Below, in pieces: positions 9,580 to 18,478 of a stretch of DNA of 64,000 bases; position 1 is the first letter of the stretch; every line of letters starts with the position of its first letter. Under the pieces are notes generated by a model. That model worked only from the letters and a program-made list of their open reading frames with translations, was not told the origin of the DNA and made no database searches. Made by a program: the position numbers and the translations under genes. Source of the stretch: Acetobacter vaccinii (GTDB taxonomy: Bacteria; Pseudomonadota; Alphaproteobacteria; Acetobacterales; Acetobacteraceae); NCBI RefSeq assembly GCF_008365315.1, contig NZ_CP043506.1:601001-665000 (forward strand), in the 5' to 3' direction.

Positions 9580-10791
9580 ATGACCTCCGACACACACACA
9601 CCATCGCCTACCCTGACCGCTGTCCAACCGCCCCATGGGGCCGCACTTGCCTTCCTGACCCTGACATTTGGCACTTTTGTTGTCGGGACAGGGGAGTTCG
9701 CAATCATGGGCATGCTGCCGCAATTTGCATCGTCCCTGCATGTTTCAACCGCCGATGCAGGATACGCCATTACGGCCTATGCCATGGGGGTTGTGATCGG
9801 GGCCCCCGTTATCACCATCCTGGGGGCACGGCTGTCACGCCGGACACTGCTGCTGATCCTGTTCCTGTTTTTCTGCTTCGGCAATTTCCTGAGTGTGCTT
9901 ATGCCCAGCGCACCCCTTGTTGAAATTGCCCGTTTTGTCACCGGTCTGCCCCATGGGGCATTGTTTGGTATTTCCGCACTGATCGGCGCATCCATGGTGG
10001 AACGGGCCAGACGCGGGTGGGCTGTCGGGCGGGTCCTGTCTGGCATTGCCATAGCAACCCTGATCGGCGCGCCATTTTCCACCTTTGCCGCCGACCATCT
10101 GGGCTGGCGGCTGGCCTATGCCCTGATCGGCCTTGCGGGGGGCCTCACCTTTCTAGCCGTCAAACGCTATATTCCTGCCGACAAGCCTGACCTGGCAAAC
10201 TCCCCCCTGCGGGAGGTCAAAGGCCTGCTCAACGCGCAGGTTCTGCTCACCCTGCTCACAGCAGCCATCGGTTTTGGGGGTATGTTTGCCCTGTATACCT
10301 TCCTGACCAGTATTTTGCAGAACGTCACCCATGTGCCTGAGTGGATGGTCATGGTCTTTCTGGTCATCTGGGGGTGTGGCATGCTTGTCGGGGCCAATGT
10401 GGGGGCATGGGTTGTTGACCGTACCCTGAACACCGCTGTCATACTGGCCCTGGTCGGCAGTGCCGCAACCATGCTGGCGTTTAGTGTGCTGCTACACAGC
10501 CCCTGGATGCTGCTACTGGATATCTTCCTTGTACCCAGCTTTGCAAACGCCTTGGGGCCTGCCCTTCAGACACGCCTGATGGATTATGCGGGAGATGCAC
10601 AGACACTGGCAGCCTCCCTCAACCACTCTGCCTTCAACATTGCCAACGCCCTTGGCGCGTTGCTGGGCAGTGCTCTGCTCGCACAGCATTACAGCTACAG
10701 CACGCTGGGACTGGGTGGTGCGTTACTGTCTGCCGGTGGTCTGGTTGTTTACTGTGTGGCGCTTTTGGACCTGAAAATGCAAAAGCAGTAA
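9580..10791 (+). CDS. MFS transporter, AraJ/YdhP-like DHA1 exporter
   Basis: A 403-residue protein with about twelve hydrophobic helices. Its first helix carries GTGEFAIMGMLPQ, followed by the loop GARLSRR and the fifth-helix region FVTGLPHGALFG. These fit the AraJ/YdhP branch of DHA1 drug/sugar proton antiporters in the inner membrane. The ribosome-binding site before the ATG is weak. It is a single gene ended by the terminator at 10811. The exported compound is unknown; the divergent aldehyde/alcohol dehydrogenase gives no firm link. Confidence 0.88.
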   Translation: MTSDTHTPSPTLTAVQPPHGAALAFLTLTFGTFVVGTGEFAIMGMLPQFASSLHVSTADAGYAITAYAMGVVIGAPVITILGARLSRRTLLLILFLFFCFGNFLSVLMPSAPLVEIARFVTGLPHGALFGISALIGASMVERARRGWAVGRVLSGIAIATLIGAPFSTFAADHLGWRLAYALIGLAGGLTFLAVKRYIPADKPDLANSPLREVKGLLNAQVLLTLLTAAIGFGGMFALYTFLTSILQNVTHVPEWMVMVFLVIWGCGMLVGANVGAWVVDRTLNTAVILALVGSAATMLAFSVLLHSPWMLLLDIFLVPSFANALGPALQTRLMDYAGDAQTLAASLNHSAFNIANALGALLGSALLAQHYSYSTLGLGGALLSAGGLVVYCVALLDLKMQKQ

Positions 10792-10810
10792 CAAAGACTT
10801 TCAAAAGAAC

Positions 10811-10835
10811 GTCGCCTTTTTGAAAAAAAGGCGAC
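10811..10835. terminator. Intrinsic terminator between convergent genes
   Basis: An 11-bp perfect stem (GTCGCCTTTTT / AAAAAGGCGAC) with a 3-base loop, followed on the plus strand by a T-rich tract from about 10846. The stem's own T and A runs make it plausible in both directions, serving the MFS gene and the phosphate acyltransferase gene. Confidence 0.75.
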
Positions 10836-10945
10836 ACCCAAAAACTTTTATTTTTTTATGAGAATAGCTTTGAAATACGTCTTATATTGTCAGAGCTATT
10901 TTTAAAATAAGACACTCTATAAATACACAACCAGAAAACGCGCTT

Positions 10946-11941
10946 TTATCCCTTTGAATGCAACCGCGCATCGGCCAGAGCCTGCGCGTATAAAGCGCCA
11001 ATAGCGACAGAAGCCAGCCTGGCCTGCACACTATCCGCCCGGCTGGTCAGAATAATGGGAACCTCCGCCCCCAGAACAAGCCCGGCAGACTCTGCACTGG
11101 CCATGAAAATCATATTCTTTGCCAGCATATTTCCCGCCTCCATATCTGGCGCTACAAGAATTTGCGCCCGCCCGGCAACTGGAGACTGCAATCCCTTGAT
11201 ACGGGCAGCCTCGGGGCTAATGGCATTGTCCATAGCCAACGGGCCATCCAGAATGCCACCCTGAATCTGATTGCGCTGGGCCATCATGCACAAGCAGGCC
11301 GCATCAAGAGTGCCCTGAATTTTAGGATTTATAACTTCGACTGCCGACAACAACGCTACGCGGGGTGTCCCCAACCCAAGCCCCAGATGCAGGTCGATGG
11401 CGTTTTGGACAATGTCCCGTTTGGCGGCAAGGTCCGGGGCGATATTGATGGCGGCATCAGTCACAAACAGCAGGTCGTCATAACCGGGGACAGCCAGAAG
11501 GAAAACATGGCTGATACGGCGCGCAGCGCGCAGGCCAGCCTGTTGCGCCACCACAGCGTGCATCAGCGTATCCGTATGCAGGCTGCCCTTCATCAACGCC
11601 TGCACATGCCCATCTTTGACAAGGGAAACCGCACGCTGGGCTGCGCTATCCTCCGTAGCCTCATCAACAATGCTTATCTGCCCAAGATCGAGCCCACTGG
11701 TAAGGGCCAGAGCTCTGATCTGCTCTTTCGGGCCTATCAGAACAGGGGTCATAAGCCCTTGCCGCGCGGTCAGCACAGCCCCTTCCAGCGCATGCTGCTC
11801 ACATGGCCAGACCACCCCCACACTGACTGGCTGCGGCAGGTTAGCAGCGCGGGCAACAAGATTTGTAAAAGCCTGATGGCTCTTGCCTGCTCCGGGCAAA
11901 TCCACCGGATCGTGCGTGTAACTGGTCTGTGTCGTGCTCAT
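10946..11941 (-). CDS. Phosphate acetyl/butyryltransferase family protein
   Basis: A 331-residue short-type phosphotransacylase, expected to move an acyl group between CoA and phosphate (for example acetyl-CoA to acetyl phosphate). The length matches the PTA/PTB catalytic domain without the long N-terminal extension of E. coli Pta. Visible family features are the MKGSLHT segment near residues 115-122 and the C-terminal NMLAKNMIF/SAGLVLGAEVPIILTSRAD block. An AGGG ribosome-binding site precedes the ATG. No acetate kinase gene is in the window. In acetic acid bacteria such an enzyme could belong to acetate handling, but the substrate is not decided by sequence. Confidence 0.85.
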   Translation of the reverse strand: MSTTQTSYTHDPVDLPGAGKSHQAFTNLVARAANLPQPVSVGVVWPCEQHALEGAVLTARQGLMTPVLIGPKEQIRALALTSGLDLGQISIVDEATEDSAAQRAVSLVKDGHVQALMKGSLHTDTLMHAVVAQQAGLRAARRISHVFLLAVPGYDDLLFVTDAAINIAPDLAAKRDIVQNAIDLHLGLGLGTPRVALLSAVEVINPKIQGTLDAACLCMMAQRNQIQGGILDGPLAMDNAISPEAARIKGLQSPVAGRAQILVAPDMEAGNMLAKNMIFMASAESAGLVLGAEVPIILTSRADSVQARLASVAIGALYAQALADARLHSKG

Positions 11942-12122
11942 GCAGCCCTGCCCGGCAAACCTGCCTGTATCAACACGCCTTGACCGGGCTGTCTGGCAGC
12001 CCCCTGAAAATGGGGCGGAACTGTTATTGCCATCGCGCGTGGCTCCTGCTGCACTCTCTTTGTCTTATCCTTGCAGACTTCTGCTTAAGGACAAAGGGAG
12101 TGGGCCATCAACACACGCGGAG

Positions 12123-12165
12123 GCACCGGGCACTGGCAGGGAATACTCCCCCCAATGCCCGGTGC
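12123..12165. terminator. Long hairpin downstream of the LLM gene set
   Basis: A 10-bp perfect stem GCACCGGGCA/TGCCCGGTGC encloses a smaller GGGA-ATAC-TCCC hairpin. It lies about 35 bases after the stop of the LLM gene at 12200 and ahead of the phosphate acyltransferase. No T run follows in the minus direction, so it may slow or protect the transcript end rather than act as a full terminator. Confidence 0.45.
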
Positions 12166-12199
12166 TTTCCATCACGACAGGTGCTTTTTCTGCCTCGCC

Positions 12200-13183
12200 T
12201 CAGGCAGCGTCTGGTTGCCAGCCGAAGCGGGGGGCAATCTCGCGGGCTATAATTTCCAACCGGCCAATGGCATCATCAATGGTGCTACTGGCAGATTGCA
12301 CAACAACCACAAAATCACTCAGATACTGGAACAGTGCAGGATCATTCCTCAAGCTCTCTTCTATATCATCCGGGCTGCCATGGTGGACATTCAGCAGCCT
12401 GATAATGTCTGCCGTGTTCAGTTCCCCCTGGGCAATGTTTTCACGCCGCAACCAATCCCCAAAAGGTGCTAGGTCGGGGGCGAGAACATCCTGCGCGTCC
12501 TGCTTGCTTGCCGCCGGGAAAACCGCACGAATAATGCCTAGCCGTGGTGGTACAGCATGTGTCCAGGCATCCAGATAGGCCTCGGCCAGCGGCTTTTGTA
12601 CACTGGCGGGGTTATGCACAGCCGTGCCCAGCAGCAGCCCATTGGCCTGTTCCGCCGCATAGACAGCCCCTTCCGTTGTAGAGTGGGAATGCCAGAGTCT
12701 GTCCCCCAGCCCTGCCCCGACCGGCTCCAGACCTTTGTAACGGCCTGTGCCTTCCAGGCAGGTTTGCAAGCTCTCCTGCCCCCGTTGGAAAAGGGCCGCA
12801 CGGTTGGCATATTCCACATCAAACGCCGGAAAGGCTGCAATGTTGGCCCCACCGCTACCAAGACCCAACTGCACCCGCCCGTTGCTTAAAACATTCAGGA
12901 CCGAGGCATCTTCCGCAAGGCGCAGAGGGTGTTCAAAAGGCAGAACCGTGACCCCCGTTGCCAGATGAATACGCTTGGTATGGGCGGCAATAGCCGACAG
13001 CAGCACAAGCGGAGACGGCGAAAGCCCTGTCCCTCTGGACAGATGATGCTGGGCAATCCACCCACTTTGAAAACCCAGCTTTTCTGCTGCGACAAAAAGG
13101 CGGGTCAGACCATCATAGGTTTGCTGCGGCGTACTGTCCGCGCTCACATGGGTCAGAAACCCTAACCGGAAAGACCGTTTCAT
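12200..13183 (-). CDS. LLM flavin-dependent monooxygenase, short type (second of a pair)
   Basis: A 327-residue luciferase-like TIM-barrel protein. The N-terminus reads RLGFLTHVSAD, then AEKLGFQSGWIAQHH, a LATGVTVLPFEHPLRLAEDASVLNVLSNGRVQLGLGSGG block, and a variable C-terminal third. These are hallmarks of the F420/FMN luciferase-like family, which uses reduced flavin from a separate reductase to activate oxygen. Its ATG overlaps the previous stop by four bases (ATGA at 13180), so it is translationally coupled to its 331-residue neighbour, to which it is clearly similar. Last gene of the minus arm of island A. The two might form a LuxAB-like heterodimer (inference). Confidence 0.88.
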   Translation of the reverse strand: MKRSFRLGFLTHVSADSTPQQTYDGLTRLFVAAEKLGFQSGWIAQHHLSRGTGLSPSPLVLLSAIAAHTKRIHLATGVTVLPFEHPLRLAEDASVLNVLSNGRVQLGLGSGGANIAAFPAFDVEYANRAALFQRGQESLQTCLEGTGRYKGLEPVGAGLGDRLWHSHSTTEGAVYAAEQANGLLLGTAVHNPASVQKPLAEAYLDAWTHAVPPRLGIIRAVFPAASKQDAQDVLAPDLAPFGDWLRRENIAQGELNTADIIRLLNVHHGSPDDIEESLRNDPALFQYLSDFVVVVQSASSTIDDAIGRLEIIAREIAPRFGWQPDAA

Positions 13184-14175
13184 GACAGGGCCAGCCCTTT
13201 CACCTGCGCGCGCAGGGCCGGGACAATGGTGTCCGTAAAGCTCTGCAACCGTCGGGACGCCTGCTCCGGCGTAGTCGAAAATGTTTGCACCTGCGCCGCA
13301 AAGTGGCTGACAAATGGCAAGGATGTATCTGCCAGAAGCTCCTGCACAATATCATCCGGGTGGCCCCAGAGCACCCCCATCTCCCGCAGGTAATGGTGCA
13401 GGTCCTGCTGCTGGGCATCGGGCCGAAAGCGCCTGACATAGCGCAGAATATCAGCCCCTATTTCCTGCTCGACTGTCTGTTTGTCAGCACCGGGGATCAG
13501 TGCCCGCACCAGTGTAATACGCGGCGGGTGCTCATGCCCCTGTGCAGCCCAGGCCGCCCGATAGGCAGCTATGAGTTCCTGATGGGATGGATGCTCAGGC
13601 AATTGCGGGGCGGCTATCAGCCCGTTGCCATTGGCCGCCACAAAAGCAACATCCCGCGTACTTTCCCACACCCTGCCTAGCAGTTGCGGCACGGCGGGTG
13701 TCATGGTCAGGCCCGGCGCAACCTCCTGCCCACGCAGGATGGCGTTCAGCCGGGTCAGCCCGCTACGGTACAGCTCTGTCCGATGGTCGGGGGCAATATC
13801 AAACCCGGCCAGACTTTCGGTATCAAACCCGCGCCCAAGCCCCAGTTCCAGCCGCCCGTTGCTCAAGACCTCCAGCACGGCGGCATCTTCCGCCAAGCGC
13901 AAGACGGGTTCCAATGGCAGGATAATCACGGCCGTACCCAGCCGCAGTTTTCTGACATGCTGCGTGGCGTGGGCCAGAAAAACCAGTGGCGCGGGCAGTG
14001 CCCCGGTCTCGGTATGGAAATGATGCTGGGCAACCCACCCCGTATCCAGGCCGCTGTCCTCAGCCTGGCGTAGCAGATCCAGCGCGGTGGCATAGGTCTG
14101 CTGGGCCGTGGTCCTGTCTGGAGCATAAAGCCGGTTGAGAAAACCGAATGTCTGCAAAGATTGCTGCTGGGTCAT
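13180..14175 (-). CDS. LLM flavin-dependent monooxygenase, short type (first of a pair)
   Basis: A 331-residue luciferase-like protein with FGFLNRLYAPD at the start, then DSGLDTGWVAQHHFH, RLGTAVIILPLEPVLRLAEDAAVLEVLSNGRLELGLGRG. The family pattern recalls the putative FMN-dependent KPN_01858-type group, which as I remember is found in clusters with peptide-type ABC importers; I cannot check this here. It overlaps the larger LLM gene upstream by four bases (ATGA at 14172) and the 327-residue LLM gene downstream by four bases. The overlaps indicate one transcript running from the TonB receptor gene. Substrate unknown. Confidence 0.88.
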   Translation of the reverse strand: MTQQQSLQTFGFLNRLYAPDRTTAQQTYATALDLLRQAEDSGLDTGWVAQHHFHTETGALPAPLVFLAHATQHVRKLRLGTAVIILPLEPVLRLAEDAAVLEVLSNGRLELGLGRGFDTESLAGFDIAPDHRTELYRSGLTRLNAILRGQEVAPGLTMTPAVPQLLGRVWESTRDVAFVAANGNGLIAAPQLPEHPSHQELIAAYRAAWAAQGHEHPPRITLVRALIPGADKQTVEQEIGADILRYVRRFRPDAQQQDLHHYLREMGVLWGHPDDIVQELLADTSLPFVSHFAAQVQTFSTTPEQASRRLQSFTDTIVPALRAQVKGLALS

Positions 14176-15506
14176 GACGCCACCTGCACGCCTGCGGAAT
14201 AGGGCGTATCCAGCCCAAAATGGCCACGCAGGGTTGTGCTGTCATACGCCTTACGGAAACGGCCACGCCTTTGCAGTTCGGGCACAACCAGACTGACAAA
14301 ATCTTCAATCCCGCCCGGATCATGCGGGAAGAAGAGGTTAAAGCCATCGGCTGCTTCGCTGTCGTACCAGTCTTCAAACCTGTCTGCGATGTCGGCTGCA
14401 GTGCCTATGACAGCGTTACGCTCGGCCAGATGTTGATAAAGCTGGCGAATGGACAGGTGTTTCTGCTCCGCCAAGGCCACCGCAAAATCGCGCCTGCTGC
14501 CCTTGTTACCAGCCGGAATGGGCGGCAAGGGGCCATCGGGGTCATAGCCTGACAGATCGAGGTCATCCCCCAATGTATCAGCCAGCAGGCGCAGGCCAAC
14601 CACCGGGTCCAGCAGTTCCTGCAACTGGTCAAAGAAATCCTGCGCGTCCTGACGGGTTTTTCCCACAACCGGGGTAATGCCGGGCAGAATACGGATAGCG
14701 TGCGCGGGCCTGCCAAAAGCAGCTGCGGCTGCTTTGACCTCAGCATAATACGCCTGTGCCGCGCTAATATCATCATGCGGTGCAAAAATGATTTCCGCTA
14801 TCCGCGCGGCCAGACGTTTGCCACTGGCCGATGCCCCGGCCTGCACCAGAACAGGCTCGCCCTGCGGTGTGCGGGAAATGTTCAGCGGGCCCCGTACGGA
14901 AAAATGCGCGCCTACATGATCAATCGCATGTACTTTTGTGGGGTCAAAATACCGGCCGTGGTCAGCATCCAGCGTGACTGCCCCTTCCTCCCACGAGTTC
15001 CAGAGTTTTCTGACAACATCAACAAACTCTTCTGCCCGCTCATAGCGGCCAGAGTGGGAGAAATGCTCTTCCCGCCCGAAATTGCGGGATTCATCCCCCA
15101 CAACCGATGTCACCACATTCCACCCCGCACGCCCGCCGGATAGATGGTCCAGCGAGGCAAATTTGCGGGCAATATGATAGGGCTCATTATAACTGGTCGT
15201 TGCCGTGCCGATAAGACCGATATGCTCGGTCACACCCGCCAGCAGGGACAGCAGGGTCAGAGGTTCGTAATGCTCCCCGCGGGAGGTGCGCGACAGGGCC
15301 TCCAGGTCCTTGCCCCACAAAGCAGCAACATCGGCGATAAAGAGGCCGTCCAGCAGCCCCTTTTCCGCAACCTGTGCGTAATGAATATACTGTTTGATAT
15401 CCAGCCCGGCACCAGCCCGCCCCTTGGGGTGTTTCCACGCGGCAAGATGGTGCCCACCATTATTCAGCATAGCCAGCAGGTTCAAATGCCCTGGTCTTTT
15501 GCTCAT
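14172..15506 (-). CDS. LLM monooxygenase of the NtaA/SnaA/DszA type
   Basis: A 444-residue FMN-dependent monooxygenase of the long luciferase-like type, whose known members act on nitrilotriacetate (NtaA), dibenzothiophene sulfone (DszA) or pristinamycin (SnaA), using FMNH2 from a partner reductase. Visible blocks are the start HLNLLAMLNNGGHHLAAWKHP, the LSGGRAGWNVVTS loop near residues 130-145, RTPQGEPVLVQAGAS near 210-225, and the C-terminal FFPHDPGGIEDFVSLVVPELQRRG. A good AGGGGA ribosome-binding site precedes the ATG, 36 bases after the TonB receptor stop. It heads the set of three LLM genes in the minus arm of island A. Confidence 0.92.
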   Translation of the reverse strand: MSKRPGHLNLLAMLNNGGHHLAAWKHPKGRAGAGLDIKQYIHYAQVAEKGLLDGLFIADVAALWGKDLEALSRTSRGEHYEPLTLLSLLAGVTEHIGLIGTATTSYNEPYHIARKFASLDHLSGGRAGWNVVTSVVGDESRNFGREEHFSHSGRYERAEEFVDVVRKLWNSWEEGAVTLDADHGRYFDPTKVHAIDHVGAHFSVRGPLNISRTPQGEPVLVQAGASASGKRLAARIAEIIFAPHDDISAAQAYYAEVKAAAAAFGRPAHAIRILPGITPVVGKTRQDAQDFFDQLQELLDPVVGLRLLADTLGDDLDLSGYDPDGPLPPIPAGNKGSRRDFAVALAEQKHLSIRQLYQHLAERNAVIGTAADIADRFEDWYDSEAADGFNLFFPHDPGGIEDFVSLVVPELQRRGRFRKAYDSTTLRGHFGLDTPYSAGVQVAS

Positions 15507-15542
15507 TGGTTTGTCCCCTGTCGTTTCTCTGTTGGGTGCTGG

Positions 15543-17921
15543 TCAGTAATTCACACCCAGGCGCACACCCCAGGTGGCAGGCATGCCTGCCAGGGCGACA
15601 TTGGCGCCATCGACAAAATAATTCCTTTCCACATCATATTTTTTGTCGAAAATGTTTTTCCCGAAGGCGGAAATGGACCACTTTCCACTTTTGGGTGCAA
15701 ACCCAATATTGGCACCCCACAATGTATAACCCGCCACATTATAGCGTGACCCGAACAGGGAGTTGTACGTGCTGCGCAGGCTGTAATCCATGCCGGTTGT
15801 GAGGACATAGTTCCCCAGTTCCCAGTTATAGCTGACAGATCCGTTGACGGTGAATTTCGGAAACGGCAGGGATTCACCCTTACGATTACGGTAATCCCCA
15901 ACATACAGACCGTTGACGACATGCGCACTGTAAAGCGAGGAGAACTTGTCAAACGCACCCACGGCAAAACCGGCAGACTGCGTAATGACCAGGTTGGGCA
16001 GGGGCCGCCATTCGGCCTCGATTTCCCCACCATACATGTGGGAGCGGGGTGCGTTGACAATGGAACCAACAAGGCCCGTCTGCGGGTTGAGGGTCGCGGA
16101 CTGAATCTGTTGGTTGCTATAATCGTAGTAGAACCCAGCAACGTTAAAGCGCAGATGCTGGTCAGGCAGAGTCAGCTTGTTGCCCACTTCATACGCCAGC
16201 AGGGATTCCGGCTTGAAGGGAGACGCAGATACCCCCACCGAGTTGGAGTTGTAGGTTGTAAACCCGCCTGATTTGATACCCCGGGTGAAGGAGGCATACA
16301 GCATGTCATTACGGACAGGGTTGTACTGCACCTCAAACTTGCCAGACGGCAGGGTGAAGTCCGTGCTTTCTCCATGCAGCACGTTGCCGGGGTTGGTAAT
16401 AACCCCATTGATCACCTGGTAAGACCCCAGACTGGAAAGTTTGCGGCTTTCATGTTCGATCCGCAGGCCGCCGGTAAAGCGCAGCTTGCTGGTCAGGTGA
16501 TAGGTCGCCTGCCCGAACCCGCTGATGGTATTGACGAACTGGGTATAACGCAGGTCACGGTCAAAACCGTACAGGTCGCTAAAGCCGGACTGATAGCGGT
16601 CATTCATATACTGGTGGGCATAGTAAATGCCTGCAACCCATGTCAGGCGCTGGTTACCGGGGGAGGTCAGGCGGAGTTCGTTCGCCAGCACATTCGCGCG
16701 GGTCTTGAAGGCAACATCGGCCAGCGTTTTCGGCCAGGCGTCAAAGTTCATATATTCCTGACGCTGCATGTTGTCGTAGCTCAGCAGGTTCGTCAGGGTC
16801 GCGAAAGAGAACTTCTTATCAGCACGCAGGCTCATGCCCCCGACATCAATATGCGAAAACGGTTTTGTGTTGGGGTTGACCCCGATCTCCTTGGCGAAGG
16901 AGGGGGATGTACCCCAGTTGGTCTCGTAACGGTCGGGGCTGTTGGGATAAATGGGGGCGGACGGGTTAAGCGCGTTAAAGGCCGACATGGGTGTGTACAA
17001 GTGCAGCCCATTGGCATCAGAACGGTCACGACTGCCGTGCAGATTGAACTCGAACTTCAGGCTGTCGGAGGCATCATAATCCAGCAGCAGGCGGGCAGCG
17101 CCCCGGTCGGCATCACCCAGGCTTCGCCCATCGCTGTTATGCTGCCATGCCCCGCCCTGCAAGGTCTCGCCCGACAGGCGATAACGCAGCTTTTGTGTAA
17201 TGGGGCCAGAGAGATAACCGTCCACCTTGACGCTATCAAAACGCCCGTACTGCACATCCCCGCCCGCATGGAAGGTGGATGTGGGCTTATTGAGAATATA
17301 GTTGATCGCACCACCTGTCGTATTACGACCATACAGGGTGCCCTGTGGACCGCGCAGAACCTCAACGCGTTTGATGTCAAACATCAGGCCGTTGGTCGCA
17401 AAGGGTACCGGGTTTGCAACTTCATCAACATAAACCCCCACCGTGGGAGCGTTGTTGCTGGCATAGTCATTAAAACCAATGCCACGGATGGCAAAAGCGG
17501 GCTGGCCGCTGCCAAACTGAGGCGTGACTTGCAAAGACGGTGTCAGATACTGCAAGTCAAAGACGTTATTAACATTGCGGGTTTCTAGGGTCTTGCCGCT
17601 GATCACACTGATGGAGGAGCCAATATTCTGCGGGCTTTCTGCCCTGCGCTCGGACGTGACCAGCACTTCCTCAGTCTGGCGCGAGGCAACGCTGTCCTTT
17701 GCGGCTTCCTGCTTCTGTACCTGTGGCTTTGCCGTTACCTGCGGGCCTGGGGTGGCCTTTGTGCTCTGGTGGAGTTTCCTGTCTGTCTGTTTTGCTGTGG
17801 TTACGTCCTGCGCCAGTGCGTTCCCCCCGAATGTGAGAACAACAACCCCGGAGGCCAAAAGAAACTGCCGTTGTGACCGAAAACGCCCCTTGAGGCCGCG
17901 AAATTCCCTGAACGGAACCAT
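15543..17921 (-). CDS. TonB-dependent outer-membrane receptor, island A
   Basis: A 792-residue receptor. It has a long basic signal peptide ending near ALAQ (residue 38), a low-complexity Gln/Lys/Thr stretch, a TonB box EEVLVTS at residues 84-90, a plug domain with RVEVLRGPQGTLYGRNTTGGAINY (about 185-208) and a beta-barrel that ends with an aromatic residue (GVNY). It should bind a substrate at the cell surface and pass it to the periplasm using TonB/ExbB/ExbD energy. The three LLM genes follow directly, which suggests that the imported compound is their substrate. The plug pattern fits the FecA/CirA-like broad class often annotated as siderophore receptor, but LLM partners argue equally for an organosulfur or similar ligand. 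Confidence 0.93.
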   Translation of the reverse strand: MVPFREFRGLKGRFRSQRQFLLASGVVVLTFGGNALAQDVTTAKQTDRKLHQSTKATPGPQVTAKPQVQKQEAAKDSVASRQTEEVLVTSERRAESPQNIGSSISVISGKTLETRNVNNVFDLQYLTPSLQVTPQFGSGQPAFAIRGIGFNDYASNNAPTVGVYVDEVANPVPFATNGLMFDIKRVEVLRGPQGTLYGRNTTGGAINYILNKPTSTFHAGGDVQYGRFDSVKVDGYLSGPITQKLRYRLSGETLQGGAWQHNSDGRSLGDADRGAARLLLDYDASDSLKFEFNLHGSRDRSDANGLHLYTPMSAFNALNPSAPIYPNSPDRYETNWGTSPSFAKEIGVNPNTKPFSHIDVGGMSLRADKKFSFATLTNLLSYDNMQRQEYMNFDAWPKTLADVAFKTRANVLANELRLTSPGNQRLTWVAGIYYAHQYMNDRYQSGFSDLYGFDRDLRYTQFVNTISGFGQATYHLTSKLRFTGGLRIEHESRKLSSLGSYQVINGVITNPGNVLHGESTDFTLPSGKFEVQYNPVRNDMLYASFTRGIKSGGFTTYNSNSVGVSASPFKPESLLAYEVGNKLTLPDQHLRFNVAGFYYDYSNQQIQSATLNPQTGLVGSIVNAPRSHMYGGEIEAEWRPLPNLVITQSAGFAVGAFDKFSSLYSAHVVNGLYVGDYRNRKGESLPFPKFTVNGSVSYNWELGNYVLTTGMDYSLRSTYNSLFGSRYNVAGYTLWGANIGFAPKSGKWSISAFGKNIFDKKYDVERNYFVDGANVALAGMPATWGVRLGVNY

Positions 17922-18478
17922 GATGACTCAATACCCCTGAAGAAACTTGGAGATTTCTGTGTGTTTGATACGCTGAGCTGTGCTGGTCAGGTCAACATCG
18001 CAGATCAACCGCGCCCATGACCACACCACCGGATACGGGCTGCCCATACAACGCAGGCAGCGGGCTGGCGGACCACAACCGCAGGCGACCAAAGCCAGGA
18101 GAGCATTGCAGAATGGACATTATTGTTCCGTAGTTTTTGGTGGTTAATTTATAATAACTTTTTGTATAGTTAATTTTTTCAATACACAACAATCTGCATA
18201 AGCCAGACCCCTCAAAACCCGGTTTCTGTCATGTTTTGGCAACACTCTATGAGACTTTAAAATTATCAATTTGACAGAAAAATCATATATTTTTCAGCAT
18301 GTTAAATATCATTTTTACCTATTTTTCTGATATTTTACGGAGATATGAAAAATAATCATTTTAGATAGTTGTTTTATATGTCCGCAGCTTATATCGTTCC
18401 ATCTTCTCCCCAACCTCATCCAGTGCAGGCGCAAGGGGAAACACACACAGAGTCTATATAACGAAAAGGTGTCGTTCT
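17922..18478. promoter_or_regulatory. Divergent control region of island A
   Basis: This 557-base region separates the receptor/LLM arm (minus) from the LLM/ABC arm (plus). The receptor-proximal 200 bases are GC-rich and could form a structured leader. From about 18120 to 18400 the sequence becomes strongly AT-rich, with many TATAAT-like words, and must hold both promoters. An AAAGG motif about 10 bases before 18479 is the ribosome-binding site of the plus-strand LLM gene. No known riboswitch consensus was recognised. Confidence 0.55.
17992..18120 (-). CDS. Possible 42-residue leader peptide ahead of the TonB receptor
   Basis: A short frame starting MSILQCSPGF and ending DLRC before TGA, located about 70 bases upstream of the island A receptor gene. 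It lies in a GC-rich stretch just downstream of very AT-rich promoter-like sequence. It contains Cys codons at positions 6 and 42. The ribosome-binding site (ACGGA) is weak. No intrinsic terminator follows. It shares an L-[R/Q]-C-S then R-L pattern with the leader ahead of the other receptor gene. Could be chance. Confidence 0.3.
   Translation of the reverse strand: MSILQCSPGFGRLRLWSASPLPALYGQPVSGGVVMGAVDLRC

Noticed and set aside
16374..17588. 404-codon plus-strand frame inside the TonB receptor gene
   Set aside because: Shadow of the receptor reading frame; the minus-strand product has all receptor landmarks.
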